Shown here piece after piece: positions 8,764 to 17,047 of a stretch of 49,611 nt of DNA; position 1 is the first letter of the stretch, and every line of letters starts with the position of its first letter. The position numbers and the translations under genes are program-made. The DNA comes from Paenibacillus camerounensis (GTDB taxonomy: Bacteria; Bacillota; Bacilli; Paenibacillales; Paenibacillaceae). Location: assembly GCF_000723885.1 (NCBI RefSeq), contig NZ_CCDG010000103.1, forward strand, positions 1 to 49,611. Direction: 5' to 3'. The notes beneath the pieces are model-generated. The model was not told where the DNA came from. It saw nothing but the letters and a program-made list of their open reading frames with translations, and ran no database searches.

Positions 8764-9714
8764 TTACTCACCGGATAAGCGAAGACGGGATTGCATGCTC
8801 TCTTTAACTTCTCCGGGCATTTCCCGGACCTGTACATTTTCTCCGAGGAATAACAGCCAGCTGGTCATTTCAGCCAATTCATCAGGTTGATTCACGTTAA
8901 TAAAGAGCTTAAGCATAGCCGTTGTCTGATATGGATTCGTATAAGAGAGCGAGGCTTGAACAGGATGATATTTTTTGAACTGGGCAATTGCCTGTGGACC
9001 AAGCTCAAGAACAAGATTGACGGCTTCTTCCTGTTTGCTCAGCTTATCAAGCATTTTTGTCCTGCTTAGTCTTCGTTCCGGTACAAGCGGCATGACGTTC
9101 TGAAGCAGGTCAACCGGATATATCTGCATTTTTTCACCCCGTAGATCAAAGCCCTTAATCATCCAGCGGCTCTTCTCCCTGTATAGCTGTATGAGAAATA
9201 CGGGATAAGTTTCATCATAAATGGAAATTAATAAATAGCTGTCTGTAAGCAGGAGCTGAATCAGCTTGTCCAGCATGGGGTGGGGAAGGTCTGTAAGCTC
9301 CAGAAGCTCCGGATTGTGGGGGTTAGTCCCCTCAAACAGCAGAAGCTGATTTAATAGAAACAGATCCTCCTGCTGATTCTCTGAGATCAGGCCGAGCAGC
9401 TTCTCGGTCAAGGACTGACGGCTCTTCAAGTAAGGGAGCTGCTGGTTTCTTGTAGCCATAAAAGCAATAAAAAGCGCCTTGAGCTCATTATCAGTGAACC
9501 GGACCACAGGAAGGACTGAGTTACGCATGACAGAATAACCGCCGTCTCTTCCCACTTCTGCCACAAGCGGCATCCCTAAAGCTTCAATTTCCCGGACATC
9601 CCGGATTGCAGTCGAACGGGAGATATTGAATTCGCGCATCAGCTCCGTTATGGTAAAATGAGCCCGGTTGTTAATATAGCGCATGATAATGTTAATCCGT
9701 TCAACTTTTTTCAT
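8764..9714 (-). CDS. HTH-WYL (DeoR-like, YafY/YobV-type) transcriptional regulator
   Basis: A 316-residue protein. Residues 1-60 form a winged helix with the ISRSTAIRDVREIEALGMPLVAE motif typical of YafY/YobV regulators. The middle and C-terminal parts form a WYL-type sensor domain (SRWMIKGFDLRGEKMQIYPVDLL near 182-204) and a C-terminal extension. Such proteins repress or activate a neighbouring gene in response to a ligand. ATG 9714 is preferred over the GTG at 9720 because AGGGGTGG lies just upstream of it. The gene is divergent from the GyrI-like gene at 9824, the same pairing as yobV-yobU in B. subtilis, which suggests that it controls that gene. The ligand is unknown. Confidence 0.88.
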   Translation of the reverse strand: MKKVERINIIMRYINNRAHFTITELMREFNISRSTAIRDVREIEALGMPLVAEVGRDGGYSVMRNSVLPVVRFTDNELKALFIAFMATRNQQLPYLKSRQSLTEKLLGLISENQQEDLFLLNQLLLFEGTNPHNPELLELTDLPHPMLDKLIQLLLTDSYLLISIYDETYPVFLIQLYREKSRWMIKGFDLRGEKMQIYPVDLLQNVMPLVPERRLSRTKMLDKLSKQEEAVNLVLELGPQAIAQFKKYHPVQASLSYTNPYQTTAMLKLFINVNQPDELAEMTSWLLFLGENVQVREMPGEVKESMQSRLRLSGE

Positions 9715-9823
9715 AGCCACCCCTAAACAGTATCATTTTTTGACATGATTTAAGGGTATCATAGCCTTATCAGATGAGGAAGACAATCATTTGATAAATC
9801 CAAACAAAGAGGAGTTTTCCATA

Positions 9824-10303
9824 ATGTCAGATTATAACTTTGAGCACAAAGAAAGCTTTATCGTCATAGGACTCGGCACCGAGCTAAAAAGCCATTACAC
9901 TGATTACGCAGGCATCAATAAGGAAAAAACGGATTTTTGGCAGCAGGCCGGCCAGGATGGAAGACTCGCTCATCTCAAAAGCATAGCTTCAAATGATTAT
10001 ATTTTTGCTGTAAATGAAGCGGTTAACAACAAAATGATGCATTACGCCGGCGTTATGTCCGATCAGACAGCACCGGAGGAGGCCAGAGTCATTCAATTTC
10101 CTGCAGGGGAATACCTGGTAGTCAAAGGGGAAGACCAAACAGCGGATGCTTTGAATAATAAGCTCACCGGAATTGCTTTTGGCCAGGCTTTGCCGGAATC
10201 AACAGAATTCGCTTATGTCGGCGGCCCGAATACAACAGTTGAGATGGGGAACAGAAACGGCCTCGTATATGGGGAGATGTGGATTCCTGTTGTCAAAAAA
10301 TAA
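9824..10303 (+). CDS. GyrI-like / AraC effector-binding-domain protein (YobU-like)
   Basis: A 159-residue stand-alone ligand-binding domain of the GyrI-like (AraC_E_bind/SHS2) superfamily. Diagnostic features are the FIVIGLGTELKSHYTDY opening, FPAGEYLVVKG in the middle and the GEMWIPVVKK end, a pattern seen in YobU and in the C-terminal domains of BltR- and Rob-like regulators. It has no DNA-binding domain. The start at ATG 9824 is set by AGAGGAG at 9808-9814; an upstream TTG at 9791 extends the frame but has no ribosome site. It is divergent from the WYL regulator. Members bind amphipathic or aromatic compounds, so a sequestering or hydrolysing role is possible, but no substrate can be named. 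Confidence 0.85.
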   Translation: MSDYNFEHKESFIVIGLGTELKSHYTDYAGINKEKTDFWQQAGQDGRLAHLKSIASNDYIFAVNEAVNNKMMHYAGVMSDQTAPEEARVIQFPAGEYLVVKGEDQTADALNNKLTGIAFGQALPESTEFAYVGGPNTTVEMGNRNGLVYGEMWIPVVKK

Positions 10304-10359
10304 AACAGCACATCGCACATTAAGTGCGTATTATCAAAAAACCTATTAAAAAACAAGAA

Positions 10360-10390
10360 AAGAACCTGACGGTTAGTCAGGTTCTTCTTT
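10360..10390 (+). terminator. Intrinsic terminator after the GyrI-like gene
   Basis: A perfect 11-bp stem (AAGAACCTGAC at 10360-10370 with GTCAGGTTCTT at 10376-10386), a GGTTA loop and a short pyrimidine tail. Confidence 0.85.
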
Positions 10391-10391
10391 A

Positions 10392-10420
10392 TTGCATATG
10401 TACAGAAGCAGTGATATAAT
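10392..10420 (+). promoter_or_regulatory. SigA-type promoter for the rifampicin phosphotransferase gene
   Basis: TTGCAT at 10392-10397 and TATAAT at 10415-10420 are 17 bases apart. A transcript from here would have a leader of about 115 bases. A 16-bp palindrome, TATTTTCAAGAAAATA at 10432-10447, covers the expected start site and could be an operator. Confidence 0.75.
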
Positions 10421-10542
10421 CGCCATACCTCTATTTTCAAGAAAATATACATAAAATATTCATCTTATATCTTAACTTTACTACACACAGCTGCTCTTGT
10501 CAAATGTTTTATTTGCAAATTAATCATTAGGGGAGATATGAC

Positions 10543-13158
10543 ATGCAAAAACCGGTACTCAGTTTTAAAGAATTAGAGGCTTCACAGCTTATGCTTGCCG
10601 GCGGAAAAGCGTTGAATCTGGGCAGATTATCCCGGATTGACGGGATTCAGGTACCCGAAGGCTTTTGTGTGACTACAGCTGTTTACCGGCAAACGGTAAC
10701 AAAGAGCGAAGTGTACCAGTCTCTGGTTGGGCAGCTAAAGACACTGTCAGCCGGTGACAGGGAGCAGATCGCCGCTATCAGCCGTCAGATCAGGCAAATC
10801 ATACTGGAAACAGCGCTTCCTGCTGAAGTTTCGCGAGCAGTGGCAGCTCAACTGTCCATTCTTGGTGAGGAGCTCGCCTATGCCGTGCGTTCCAGCGCAA
10901 CTGCCGAAGATCTGCCGCATGCCTCTTTTGCCGGCCAGCAAGACAGCTATCTAAATATAATCGGGAGCCATAATATTCTCGAGCATATCAGCAAATGCTG
11001 GGCTTCACTGTTCACGGACCGCGCAGTAATCTACCGGATACAGAATGGCTTTGACCATGCTCAGGTGTATTTATCTGTTATTGTTCAAAAGATGATGAAA
11101 CCGGAGACTTCCGGTATCATGTTCACCGCTGATCCGGTTTCCGGCAGCCGGAAGGTAATGTCCATTGAAGCAGGTTTTGGGCTTGGCGAATCACTGGTCT
11201 CCGGTCTGGTATCTCCAGACAGCTATAGAATCCGGGACGGAGTGATCACGGGTAAGCAAATTGCCTCCAAACAGCTGGCGATGTATAGCTCTCAGGAGGG
11301 CGGAATTCAGACTCACAGGCTTGAACCGCATCAGCAGACCGTACCTGCGCTCAGCGATCCGCAGATTATTGAGCTGGCGCTGCTGGGCAGGCAGATCGAG
11401 GCTTATTTCGGCTGCCCGCAGGACATTGAATGGTGCCTGGAGGACGGCGTCTTTTATATCGTACAGAGCAGGCCCATTACGACTTTATTTCCAATCCCGG
11501 AGGCGGCAGATCAGGTGAACCGTGTGTATCTGTCCGTCGGCCACCAGCAGATGATGACAGATGCCATGAAACCGCTGGGCTTGGCTTTTTATCTAATGAC
11601 TACTCCAGCACCTATGCGTACCGCCGGCGGAAGACTTTTCGTTGATGTAACCCCTCATTTGGCTTCACCGGACACAGGAGCAGCGGTCATTAATGCGCTC
11701 GGGAAGTCTGATCCGCTGATTAAAAACGCCCTTATGTCTGTTGTAGAATGCGGAGATTTCATTCAGGTCGCTTCAGAGAACCATAAGTTACCTAATTCGC
11801 TTAAAAGCAACGAAAATACAGATTCCGGATTGTTTAATGCAAGAATTGAATATGATCCTGACATCGTACCTGGATTGATTCAGCGGAATCAGGCATCCGT
11901 TGAAGAGCTGCAATATAACATTTCGGCTAAATCGGGGACGGCCTTGTTTGACTTCATTCTGGAGGATATGCAGGAGTTGAAGAAGCTTCTGTTCGATCCG
12001 CAGAGCTCGGCAGTCATCATGACAGGCATGGACGCTTCCTCATGGATCAATGAACAGATGAACGAATGGTTAGGTGAAAAGAACGCAGCAGACACGCTCT
12101 CCCAGTCGGTAGCGGACAATATCACTTCAGAAATGGGACTGGCGCTGCTGGATGTTGCGGATGTTATCCGCCCTTTTCCGGAGGTTATAGCATATTTGCA
12201 GCAAGCCATATCAGAAGACTTTCTGGATGAGCTGACTTCATTGGCAGGGGGCCGTGAGGCTAGTAGCGCTATCCGATCCTACCTGGAGAAGTACGGCATG
12301 CGCTGCAGCGGTGAGATCGACCTGACCCGAACCCGCTGGAGCGAGCAGCCGCATACACTGGTCCCGATGATCCTGAATCATATCAGGCATTTCAGCCGGG
12401 GCGCCAGCAGGCAGAAGTTCGAGCAGGGCCGGCAGGAAGCCGTTAATAAGGAGCAGGAGCTCTTGAACCGCTTGAAGCAGCTGCCGGACGGCGGACAAAA
12501 GGCTGCTGAGACGAAACGGGTGATCCGCCTGCTCCGCGGCTTCAGCGGATACCGGGAATATCCGAAATACGGCATGATCAGCCGTTATTTTATTTATAAG
12601 CAAGCTCTGCTTAGAGAGGCGGAACAACTGGTTATTAAAGGTCTTTTACAGGAAAAAGAGGACATCTTTTATCTGACCTTTGATGAGCTCCGTGAAGCTG
12701 TCTATGCAAGCCGGCTGGACTACGAAATAACCGGGACACGTAAAGAAGAGTACAGATTGTATAACAAGCTGACACCACCGCGTGTACTGACCTCTGATGG
12801 TGAGATGATTAATGGCAGCTATAAGCGTGCCAATCTTCCGGAGGACGCAATTATAGGGCTTCCTGTTTCTTCAGGCGTAATAGAAGGACGGGCACGAGTC
12901 ATCTTCAACATGGAATATGCGGATCTGGAAGAGGGGGATATCCTCGTCACCCCGTTCACCGACCCCAGCTGGACACCTTTATTTGTATCCGTTAAAGGGC
13001 TTGTTACTGAAGTCGGCGGCCTGATGACGCACGGGGCAGTCATTGCCCGGGAATACGGTTTACCGGCTATTGTCGGAGTGGAGCAGGCTACCCGCCGGAT
13101 TAAAGACGGGCAAATGATCCGTATTGACGGAACAGAGGGGATTATTGAGATATTGTAG
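10543..13158 (+). CDS. rph: Rifampicin phosphotransferase-type enzyme (PEP synthase-like)
   Basis: An 871-residue enzyme with the three-part build of rifampicin phosphotransferases, which are about 865-870 residues. It has an N-terminal ATP-grasp half (GGKALNLGRLSRIDGIQVPEGFCVTT near 19-44, AYAVRSSATAEDLPHASFAGQQD near 112-134, QDIEWCLEDGVFYIVQSRPITTL near 294-316). A long helical substrate-binding region follows, then a C-terminal swivelling phosphohistidine domain with LMTHGAVIAREYG (His830). In this family His is phosphorylated by ATP and passes the phosphate to a hydroxyl of the antibiotic, inactivating it. The overall length and the opening resemble Listeria RPH more than gluconeogenic PpsA, but PEP-synthase-like proteins of other function share this fold. 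ATG 10543 follows AGGGGAGA. The last 17 bases overlap the convergent adhR gene. A rifamycin-associated element like that of actinomycetes was not seen. Confidence 0.85.
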   Translation: MQKPVLSFKELEASQLMLAGGKALNLGRLSRIDGIQVPEGFCVTTAVYRQTVTKSEVYQSLVGQLKTLSAGDREQIAAISRQIRQIILETALPAEVSRAVAAQLSILGEELAYAVRSSATAEDLPHASFAGQQDSYLNIIGSHNILEHISKCWASLFTDRAVIYRIQNGFDHAQVYLSVIVQKMMKPETSGIMFTADPVSGSRKVMSIEAGFGLGESLVSGLVSPDSYRIRDGVITGKQIASKQLAMYSSQEGGIQTHRLEPHQQTVPALSDPQIIELALLGRQIEAYFGCPQDIEWCLEDGVFYIVQSRPITTLFPIPEAADQVNRVYLSVGHQQMMTDAMKPLGLAFYLMTTPAPMRTAGGRLFVDVTPHLASPDTGAAVINALGKSDPLIKNALMSVVECGDFIQVASENHKLPNSLKSNENTDSGLFNARIEYDPDIVPGLIQRNQASVEELQYNISAKSGTALFDFILEDMQELKKLLFDPQSSAVIMTGMDASSWINEQMNEWLGEKNAADTLSQSVADNITSEMGLALLDVADVIRPFPEVIAYLQQAISEDFLDELTSLAGGREASSAIRSYLEKYGMRCSGEIDLTRTRWSEQPHTLVPMILNHIRHFSRGASRQKFEQGRQEAVNKEQELLNRLKQLPDGGQKAAETKRVIRLLRGFSGYREYPKYGMISRYFIYKQALLREAEQLVIKGLLQEKEDIFYLTFDELREAVYASRLDYEITGTRKEEYRLYNKLTPPRVLTSDGEMINGSYKRANLPEDAIIGLPVSSGVIEGRARVIFNMEYADLEEGDILVTPFTDPSWTPLFVSVKGLVTEVGGLMTHGAVIAREYGLPAIVGVEQATRRIKDGQMIRIDGTEGIIEIL

Positions 13159-13552
13159 CTTTTTTCTTTTTGTGAATAGCTTCCGTGCCGCATTCCAGAG
13201 CGGACTCATAATAATGGCACTTATGCTCGATGACTTCCATGGTTTTCCTTAATTCTTCCATCTGCGCTTCTACGGAGGCCTTGCGTTCCAGGAACATGTC
13301 ATATCTGAGCTGCAGGGTAGAATCACCTTCGGAGCACCATTCAATGAAATGCTTGATTTCTTTGATCGGCATCCCCGAAGCCTTCAGGCATTCAATGACC
13401 TTGAGTGCATCAAGATCGGTATCCTTAAAAATCCGTTTGCCGCCCGCAGTGCGTTCTAAGTTAGGCATAAGCCCTTCCTTGTCATAATACCGCAAGGTAT
13501 GCGGAGTGAGATTGAAGTGCTTCGCAGCTTCGTTAATGGTATAGGTATTCAT
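13142..13552 (-). CDS. adhR: MerR family regulator, AdhR-like
   Basis: A 136-residue MerR-family activator. The winged helix at residues 1-70 (TINEAAKHFNLTPHTLRYYDKEGLMPNLERTAGGKRIF) is followed by a dimerising coiled coil (about 78-120). A Cys within the helix (HKCHYYE near 110) and one at ECGTEA are candidates for aldehyde or thiol sensing; the conserved redox Cys of Bacillus AdhR has been placed nearer the middle, so this is inference. It is divergent from adhA, and the operator at 13585-13602 matches the published AdhR consensus as I recall it. The ATG at 13552 has GGAGA upstream. Its 3' end overlaps the convergent rph gene by 17 bases, so the two genes share little room for terminators. 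Confidence 0.85.
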   Translation of the reverse strand: MNTYTINEAAKHFNLTPHTLRYYDKEGLMPNLERTAGGKRIFKDTDLDALKVIECLKASGMPIKEIKHFIEWCSEGDSTLQLRYDMFLERKASVEAQMEELRKTMEVIEHKCHYYESALECGTEAIHKKKKATISQ

Positions 13553-13580
13553 GCTCTGTCTCCTATGTTCAAATTACTTC

Positions 13581-13611
13581 TTGACTTAGAGTTAACTTTA
13601 AGTAATAACAT
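13581..13611 (+). promoter_or_regulatory. AdhR-type operator and MerR-style promoter of adhA
   Basis: TTGACT (13581-13586) and TAACAT (13606-13611) are separated by 19 bases, the long spacing that MerR activators correct. Within it lies CTTAGAG-TTAA-CTTTAAG (13585-13602), one base away from the inverted repeat CTTAAAG-N4-CTTTAAG reported for B. subtilis AdhR. Confidence 0.85.
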
Positions 13612-13700
13612 AGGTTTTGTAAAGGCCGGACAAGACGGAAGCTTTATACAAACGATTGGAGCAAGACAACAACCTAAACATTTCAGGAGGGCTTACACTT

Positions 13701-14750
13701 ATGATTCAAGTTAATGCACGCGCTACATTTAATCCGGAGGGCCCGTTTAAGCTGACTACCATCGAGCGCCGGGAGCTTCAGCCGCACGATGTCCTTATTG
13801 AGATTAAATATGCAGGTATCTGCCACTCTGACATCCATACCGCCCGCGGTGAATGGGGACCTGTCAAATATCCGCTTGTTCCAGGGCATGAAATTGCCGG
13901 GATTGTCAGCCAGGTCGGAGCAGAGGTAACCAAGTACGCAGTCGGCGACCGTGTAGGGGTTGGCTGTATGGTGGACTCCTGCGGAGAGTGCAGCAGCTGC
14001 CATAAAGGGGAAGAGCAATATTGTCTTCACGGGAATACAGGCACCTACGGATCTACTGACCGCCATGGACACTATACCCAAGGCGGATACTCCACGCACA
14101 TCGTTGTGACCGAAAGCTTTGTAGTCCGCATTCCGGACAACATTCCGCTGGATGCCGCCGCACCGCTGCTGTGTGCCGGAATCACCACCTACTCACCGCT
14201 GCACCACTGGGAAGCAGGTCCCGGCAAAAAGGTAGCTGTAGTAGGTCTGGGCGGACTGGGCCATATGGCTGTGAAGATTGCACACGCTATGGGCGCCGAG
14301 GTTACCGTACTTTCACAATCCCTGAAGAAAAAAGAAGACGGGCTGCAGCTGGGCGCAGACCACTATTACGCTACAAGCGATCCGGAGACCTTCAAACAGC
14401 TCGCGGGCTCCTTTGATCTGATCATTAATACCGTAAGTGCACAGATTAACATCGATGCTTACCTGTCACTTCTGGCGCTGGACGGTACACTAGTCAATGT
14501 CGGTGCGCCGGCAGATCCGCTGGCTGTCAACGTATTCTCACTGATTGGCCAGCGCCGCACATTCGCCGGTTCTATGATCGGCGGCATCCGTGAGACGCAG
14601 GAAATGCTCGATTTCTGTGCCGAGCACAATATCGCCTCCGAGATCGAGGTCATTGCTGCAAGCCAGATTGACGAAGCATGGGAGCGTGTGTTGGCTTCAG
14701 ACGTCCGTTACCGGTTCGTAATTGACATCAGCACGATGGAGCAGGCTTAA
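13701..14750 (+). CDS. adhA: Zinc-dependent NAD(P) alcohol dehydrogenase (AdhA type)
   Basis: A 349-residue medium-chain alcohol dehydrogenase of the cinnamyl-alcohol-dehydrogenase group, the same length as B. subtilis AdhA. It would interconvert aldehydes and alcohols and probably detoxifies reactive aldehydes. Visible are the catalytic zinc ligands Cys41 (GICHSD) and His63-Glu64 (PGHE), the structural-zinc cysteines 94, 97, 100 and 108, and the nucleotide-binding GLGGLGHMAVKIAHAMGAEV. ATG 13701 is chosen because AGGAGG lies at 13685-13690; the frame is open further upstream, but without a ribosome site. It sits behind the AdhR operator and is followed by its own terminator. Confidence 0.93.
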   Translation: MIQVNARATFNPEGPFKLTTIERRELQPHDVLIEIKYAGICHSDIHTARGEWGPVKYPLVPGHEIAGIVSQVGAEVTKYAVGDRVGVGCMVDSCGECSSCHKGEEQYCLHGNTGTYGSTDRHGHYTQGGYSTHIVVTESFVVRIPDNIPLDAAAPLLCAGITTYSPLHHWEAGPGKKVAVVGLGGLGHMAVKIAHAMGAEVTVLSQSLKKKEDGLQLGADHYYATSDPETFKQLAGSFDLIINTVSAQINIDAYLSLLALDGTLVNVGAPADPLAVNVFSLIGQRRTFAGSMIGGIRETQEMLDFCAEHNIASEIEVIAASQIDEAWERVLASDVRYRFVIDISTMEQA

Positions 14751-14800
14751 TTATAGCAGGCTAACTGCTTCATAATGTTACGGTTAGACAGGAAGGTATT

Positions 14801-14863
14801 AGAACACCCCCGCAGCTTTCCGCTCTGTCTTAGAGCAGGGAGACTGCCGGGGGTGTTCTTTTG
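14801..14863 (+). terminator. Intrinsic terminator after adhA
   Basis: AGAACACCCCCG at 14801-14812 pairs with CGGGGGTGTTCT at 14848-14859; a second small hairpin lies inside, and T residues follow. Confidence 0.85.
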
Positions 14864-14934
14864 GTGTTGACCGGACTGGCCCGAAGGAGGTATGCAAAGC
14901 TTCTCAGACAATGGATAATACGATGTAACTATTA

Positions 14935-14963
14935 TTGACACATAAAAGGTGTTCAACTAGGAT
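14935..14963 (+). promoter_or_regulatory. Promoter of the AraC regulator gene
   Basis: A consensus TTGACA at 14935-14940 and TAGGAT at 14958-14963, 17 bases apart. The leader to the ATG at 15059 is about 90 bases. The 14751-15058 gap holds only this promoter and the adhA terminator. Confidence 0.7.
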
Positions 14964-15058
14964 GAATATAAGCTGATTCCGACTTTTTTCCAGCAAGATA
15001 CAGTGAGCTTTCACCGGTTCCATACCCATTATGCAATCATACAGAGGAGGGGCAGCCT

Positions 15059-15991
15059 ATGCAAACGCGCGGTCATAACAGCCTCAGGGAAAAGGTTGTA
15101 TTTTCCAGGCAATATCCGGTTATTCTGGGTGATACCATCGGCGTCACTTCAACTTATCAAAGACTGCATGCCCATGATGCGCTGGAGATCAATATGATCA
15201 AGTCCGGTACAGGGTATTACATGATTAACGGGGAGCGGTATGATTTCCGGGAAGGGGATATTTTGCTGATTAACTCCAATGATCTGCACTGTGCCTATGA
15301 GACAGGGAATCTGATCATGCAGGTCATTACCTTCGATGCGTCCTGGTTTTTGGGGTTGGTGCGCTGTGATCCGGATATACTGGCTCCGTTCAAGGAAATG
15401 GGACTGCATTTCAGCAATCTGCTGGACCGCGAGAATAAGCATATCGGTATTCTTCGCGCGCTGCTGCTGGATATGCAGGTGGAGCATGAAGCAGAACATC
15501 AGTCCTACACCTCCATCGTCTACGCCCAGCTGCTGCAATTCTTCGTATATATCAACCGGTATTTCCGCACAGACGACTTGCAGCCGAGCAAATCCACCGT
15601 GACCACCACCCAGCTTGAGAAAGTCTGGCACGTCACCCGCGTCATGGAGGAGCAGCCGGCTTATCCCTGGACGCTTGAAGAGCTATCCTCCCTCGTCTAT
15701 TTAAGCCCTTCGCGCTTCAGCGATATCTTCCGCCGTACGGCAGGCATGTCCCCGCTGCTCTATCTGATCCAGCTGCGTCTGGAGAATGCCTACACCCTGC
15801 TGCAGACCACAGACCGCAAAATCCTCGACATCGCCATGGAATGCGGATTCCGCACCTTATCCAACTTCAACCGGCTGTTCAAACGCCACATCGGTATGGA
15901 GCCGCGTAACGTCCGCACCCAAACAACCGCCATCGACAGTAAGATAGTATCAGTATTCGAGCGATTAGGCGGAGTGCCCGAAACAGAATAG
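15059..15991 (+). CDS. AraC family transcriptional regulator of the amino-sugar operon
   Basis: A 310-residue regulator with an N-terminal cupin-like sugar-sensing domain (HAHDALEINMIKSGTGYYMINGERYDFREGDILLINSNDLHC near 36-77) and a C-terminal double helix-turn-helix (about 200-295; LSSLVYLSPSRFSDIFRRTAGMSPLLYLIQLRLENA, then ILDIAMECGFRTLSNFNRLFKRHIGMEP). This layout is common for regulators of Lpl-type sugar importers in Paenibacillus. It is placed 76 bases upstream of the permease gene and on the same strand, so it may be local activator and first gene of the unit. ATG 15059 has GAGGAGGGG at 15044-15052. The inducer is not determined; an amino sugar is inferred from the enzymes downstream. 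Confidence 0.9.
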   Translation: MQTRGHNSLREKVVFSRQYPVILGDTIGVTSTYQRLHAHDALEINMIKSGTGYYMINGERYDFREGDILLINSNDLHCAYETGNLIMQVITFDASWFLGLVRCDPDILAPFKEMGLHFSNLLDRENKHIGILRALLLDMQVEHEAEHQSYTSIVYAQLLQFFVYINRYFRTDDLQPSKSTVTTTQLEKVWHVTRVMEEQPAYPWTLEELSSLVYLSPSRFSDIFRRTAGMSPLLYLIQLRLENAYTLLQTTDRKILDIAMECGFRTLSNFNRLFKRHIGMEPRNVRTQTTAIDSKIVSVFERLGGVPETE

Positions 15992-16067
15992 AGTTATGAT
16001 GAGGTCAGTAAATATAACAACATAAGTTATCAGGATTAACAAGAAGTAAATGGAAAAGGAGGTTAAA

Positions 16068-17024
16068 ATGCAGAAAATCGCCTATCACATGGAGACAAAG
16101 GAAGCGCTCCGGAAGCCAAATGCACTCAAACGTTTTGCCCGGCAGTGGGATCTTCAGCTGATGGTGCTGCCGGCCCTGTTCTTTATCCTCGTGTTCAGCT
16201 ATATCCCGATGTACGGGGTGCTGATGGCTTTTCAGGATTACAATCTGTTCAAGGGGTTTGGAGGCAGTCCTTGGGTGGGCCTCAAGCATTTTGAGATGTT
16301 TTTTGCCGCACCTGAATTCTGGACGATCATGCGCAATACGATTGTAATCAGCCTGCTCAAGCTGCTGGTCGGCTTCCCGGCACCGATTCTGCTGGCGCTG
16401 ATGCTGAATGAGGTACGCAGCCGGGTGTTCAAAAGAACCGTGCAGACGATCAGCTATCTCCCGCATTTCCTGTCCTGGGTCATTGTCTCCGGCTTCGTAA
16501 TGTCCATGCTCTCCACAGAGAACGGCAGCGTGAACATGCTGCTCCAGCAGCTGAACCTGATCAAGGACCCGGTTAACTTCCTGTCGCTGCCGGAATATTT
16601 CTGGACCATCCTTGTCACAACAGGAGTCTGGAAGGAAATCGGCTTCTCCTCCATCGTCTACCTCGCAGCCATTGCCGGAATTGATCCGAACATGCATGAG
16701 GCGGCTTCCATTGACGGTGCCAGCAAGCTGAGACAGATGTTTGCCATCACACTGCCGTCCATTTTGCCGGTCATTATTGTCTTTCTGATTCTTGCAATCG
16801 GCAATCTGCTCAGCGCAGGCTTTGAAGACATCCTGCTCCTCGGCTCCAATCCCGTGCTGCGCGATGTCGGCGACGTGCTGGACACCTATGTATACCGGAT
16901 CGGTATTCAGAACAACCGTTATTCTTATGCTACGGCAGCCGGCCTGTTCAAATCACTGATCGGGGTATTCCTCCTGGTCGGGGCCAACTATGCCGCACGC
17001 AAATCCGGAAACAGCCTATGGTGA
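16068..17024 (+). CDS. Sugar ABC transporter permease, LplB type
   Basis: A 318-residue inner permease of the CUT1 family with about six membrane helices. The EAA-type loop that contacts the ATPase is visible as EAASIDGASKLRQMFAITLP near residue 210-230. A positively charged N-terminal stretch precedes LMVLPALFFILVFSYIPMYGVLMAF, the usual opening of LplB/YtcP-like permeases. The start at ATG 16068 is set by AAAGGAGG at 16055-16062; an in-frame ATG at 16050 is less likely. It pairs with the next permease. No ATPase is encoded in the cluster, as is usual for Lpl importers, which borrow a shared MsmX-like ATPase. Confidence 0.9.
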   Translation: MQKIAYHMETKEALRKPNALKRFARQWDLQLMVLPALFFILVFSYIPMYGVLMAFQDYNLFKGFGGSPWVGLKHFEMFFAAPEFWTIMRNTIVISLLKLLVGFPAPILLALMLNEVRSRVFKRTVQTISYLPHFLSWVIVSGFVMSMLSTENGSVNMLLQQLNLIKDPVNFLSLPEYFWTILVTTGVWKEIGFSSIVYLAAIAGIDPNMHEAASIDGASKLRQMFAITLPSILPVIIVFLILAIGNLLSAGFEDILLLGSNPVLRDVGDVLDTYVYRIGIQNNRYSYATAAGLFKSLIGVFLLVGANYAARKSGNSLW

Positions 17025-17047
17025 AGCATGAAAGGGGGCAGTTGTAG

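Noticed and set aside
10497..10525. A second promoter, TTGTCA-N17-TTAATC, close to rph
   Set aside because: The -10 is poor and the start would fall on the ribosome site.
10543..13158. Calling this gene phosphoenolpyruvate synthase (ppsA)
   Set aside because: The domain order, total length and opening motif fit rifampicin phosphotransferase better; the name PEP synthase is a common misannotation. The phylogeny was not run.
16005..16697. A 230-codon minus-strand frame over the LplB-type permease
   Set aside because: It covers a conserved transmembrane gene on the other strand, and its product is highly charged with no family resemblance.
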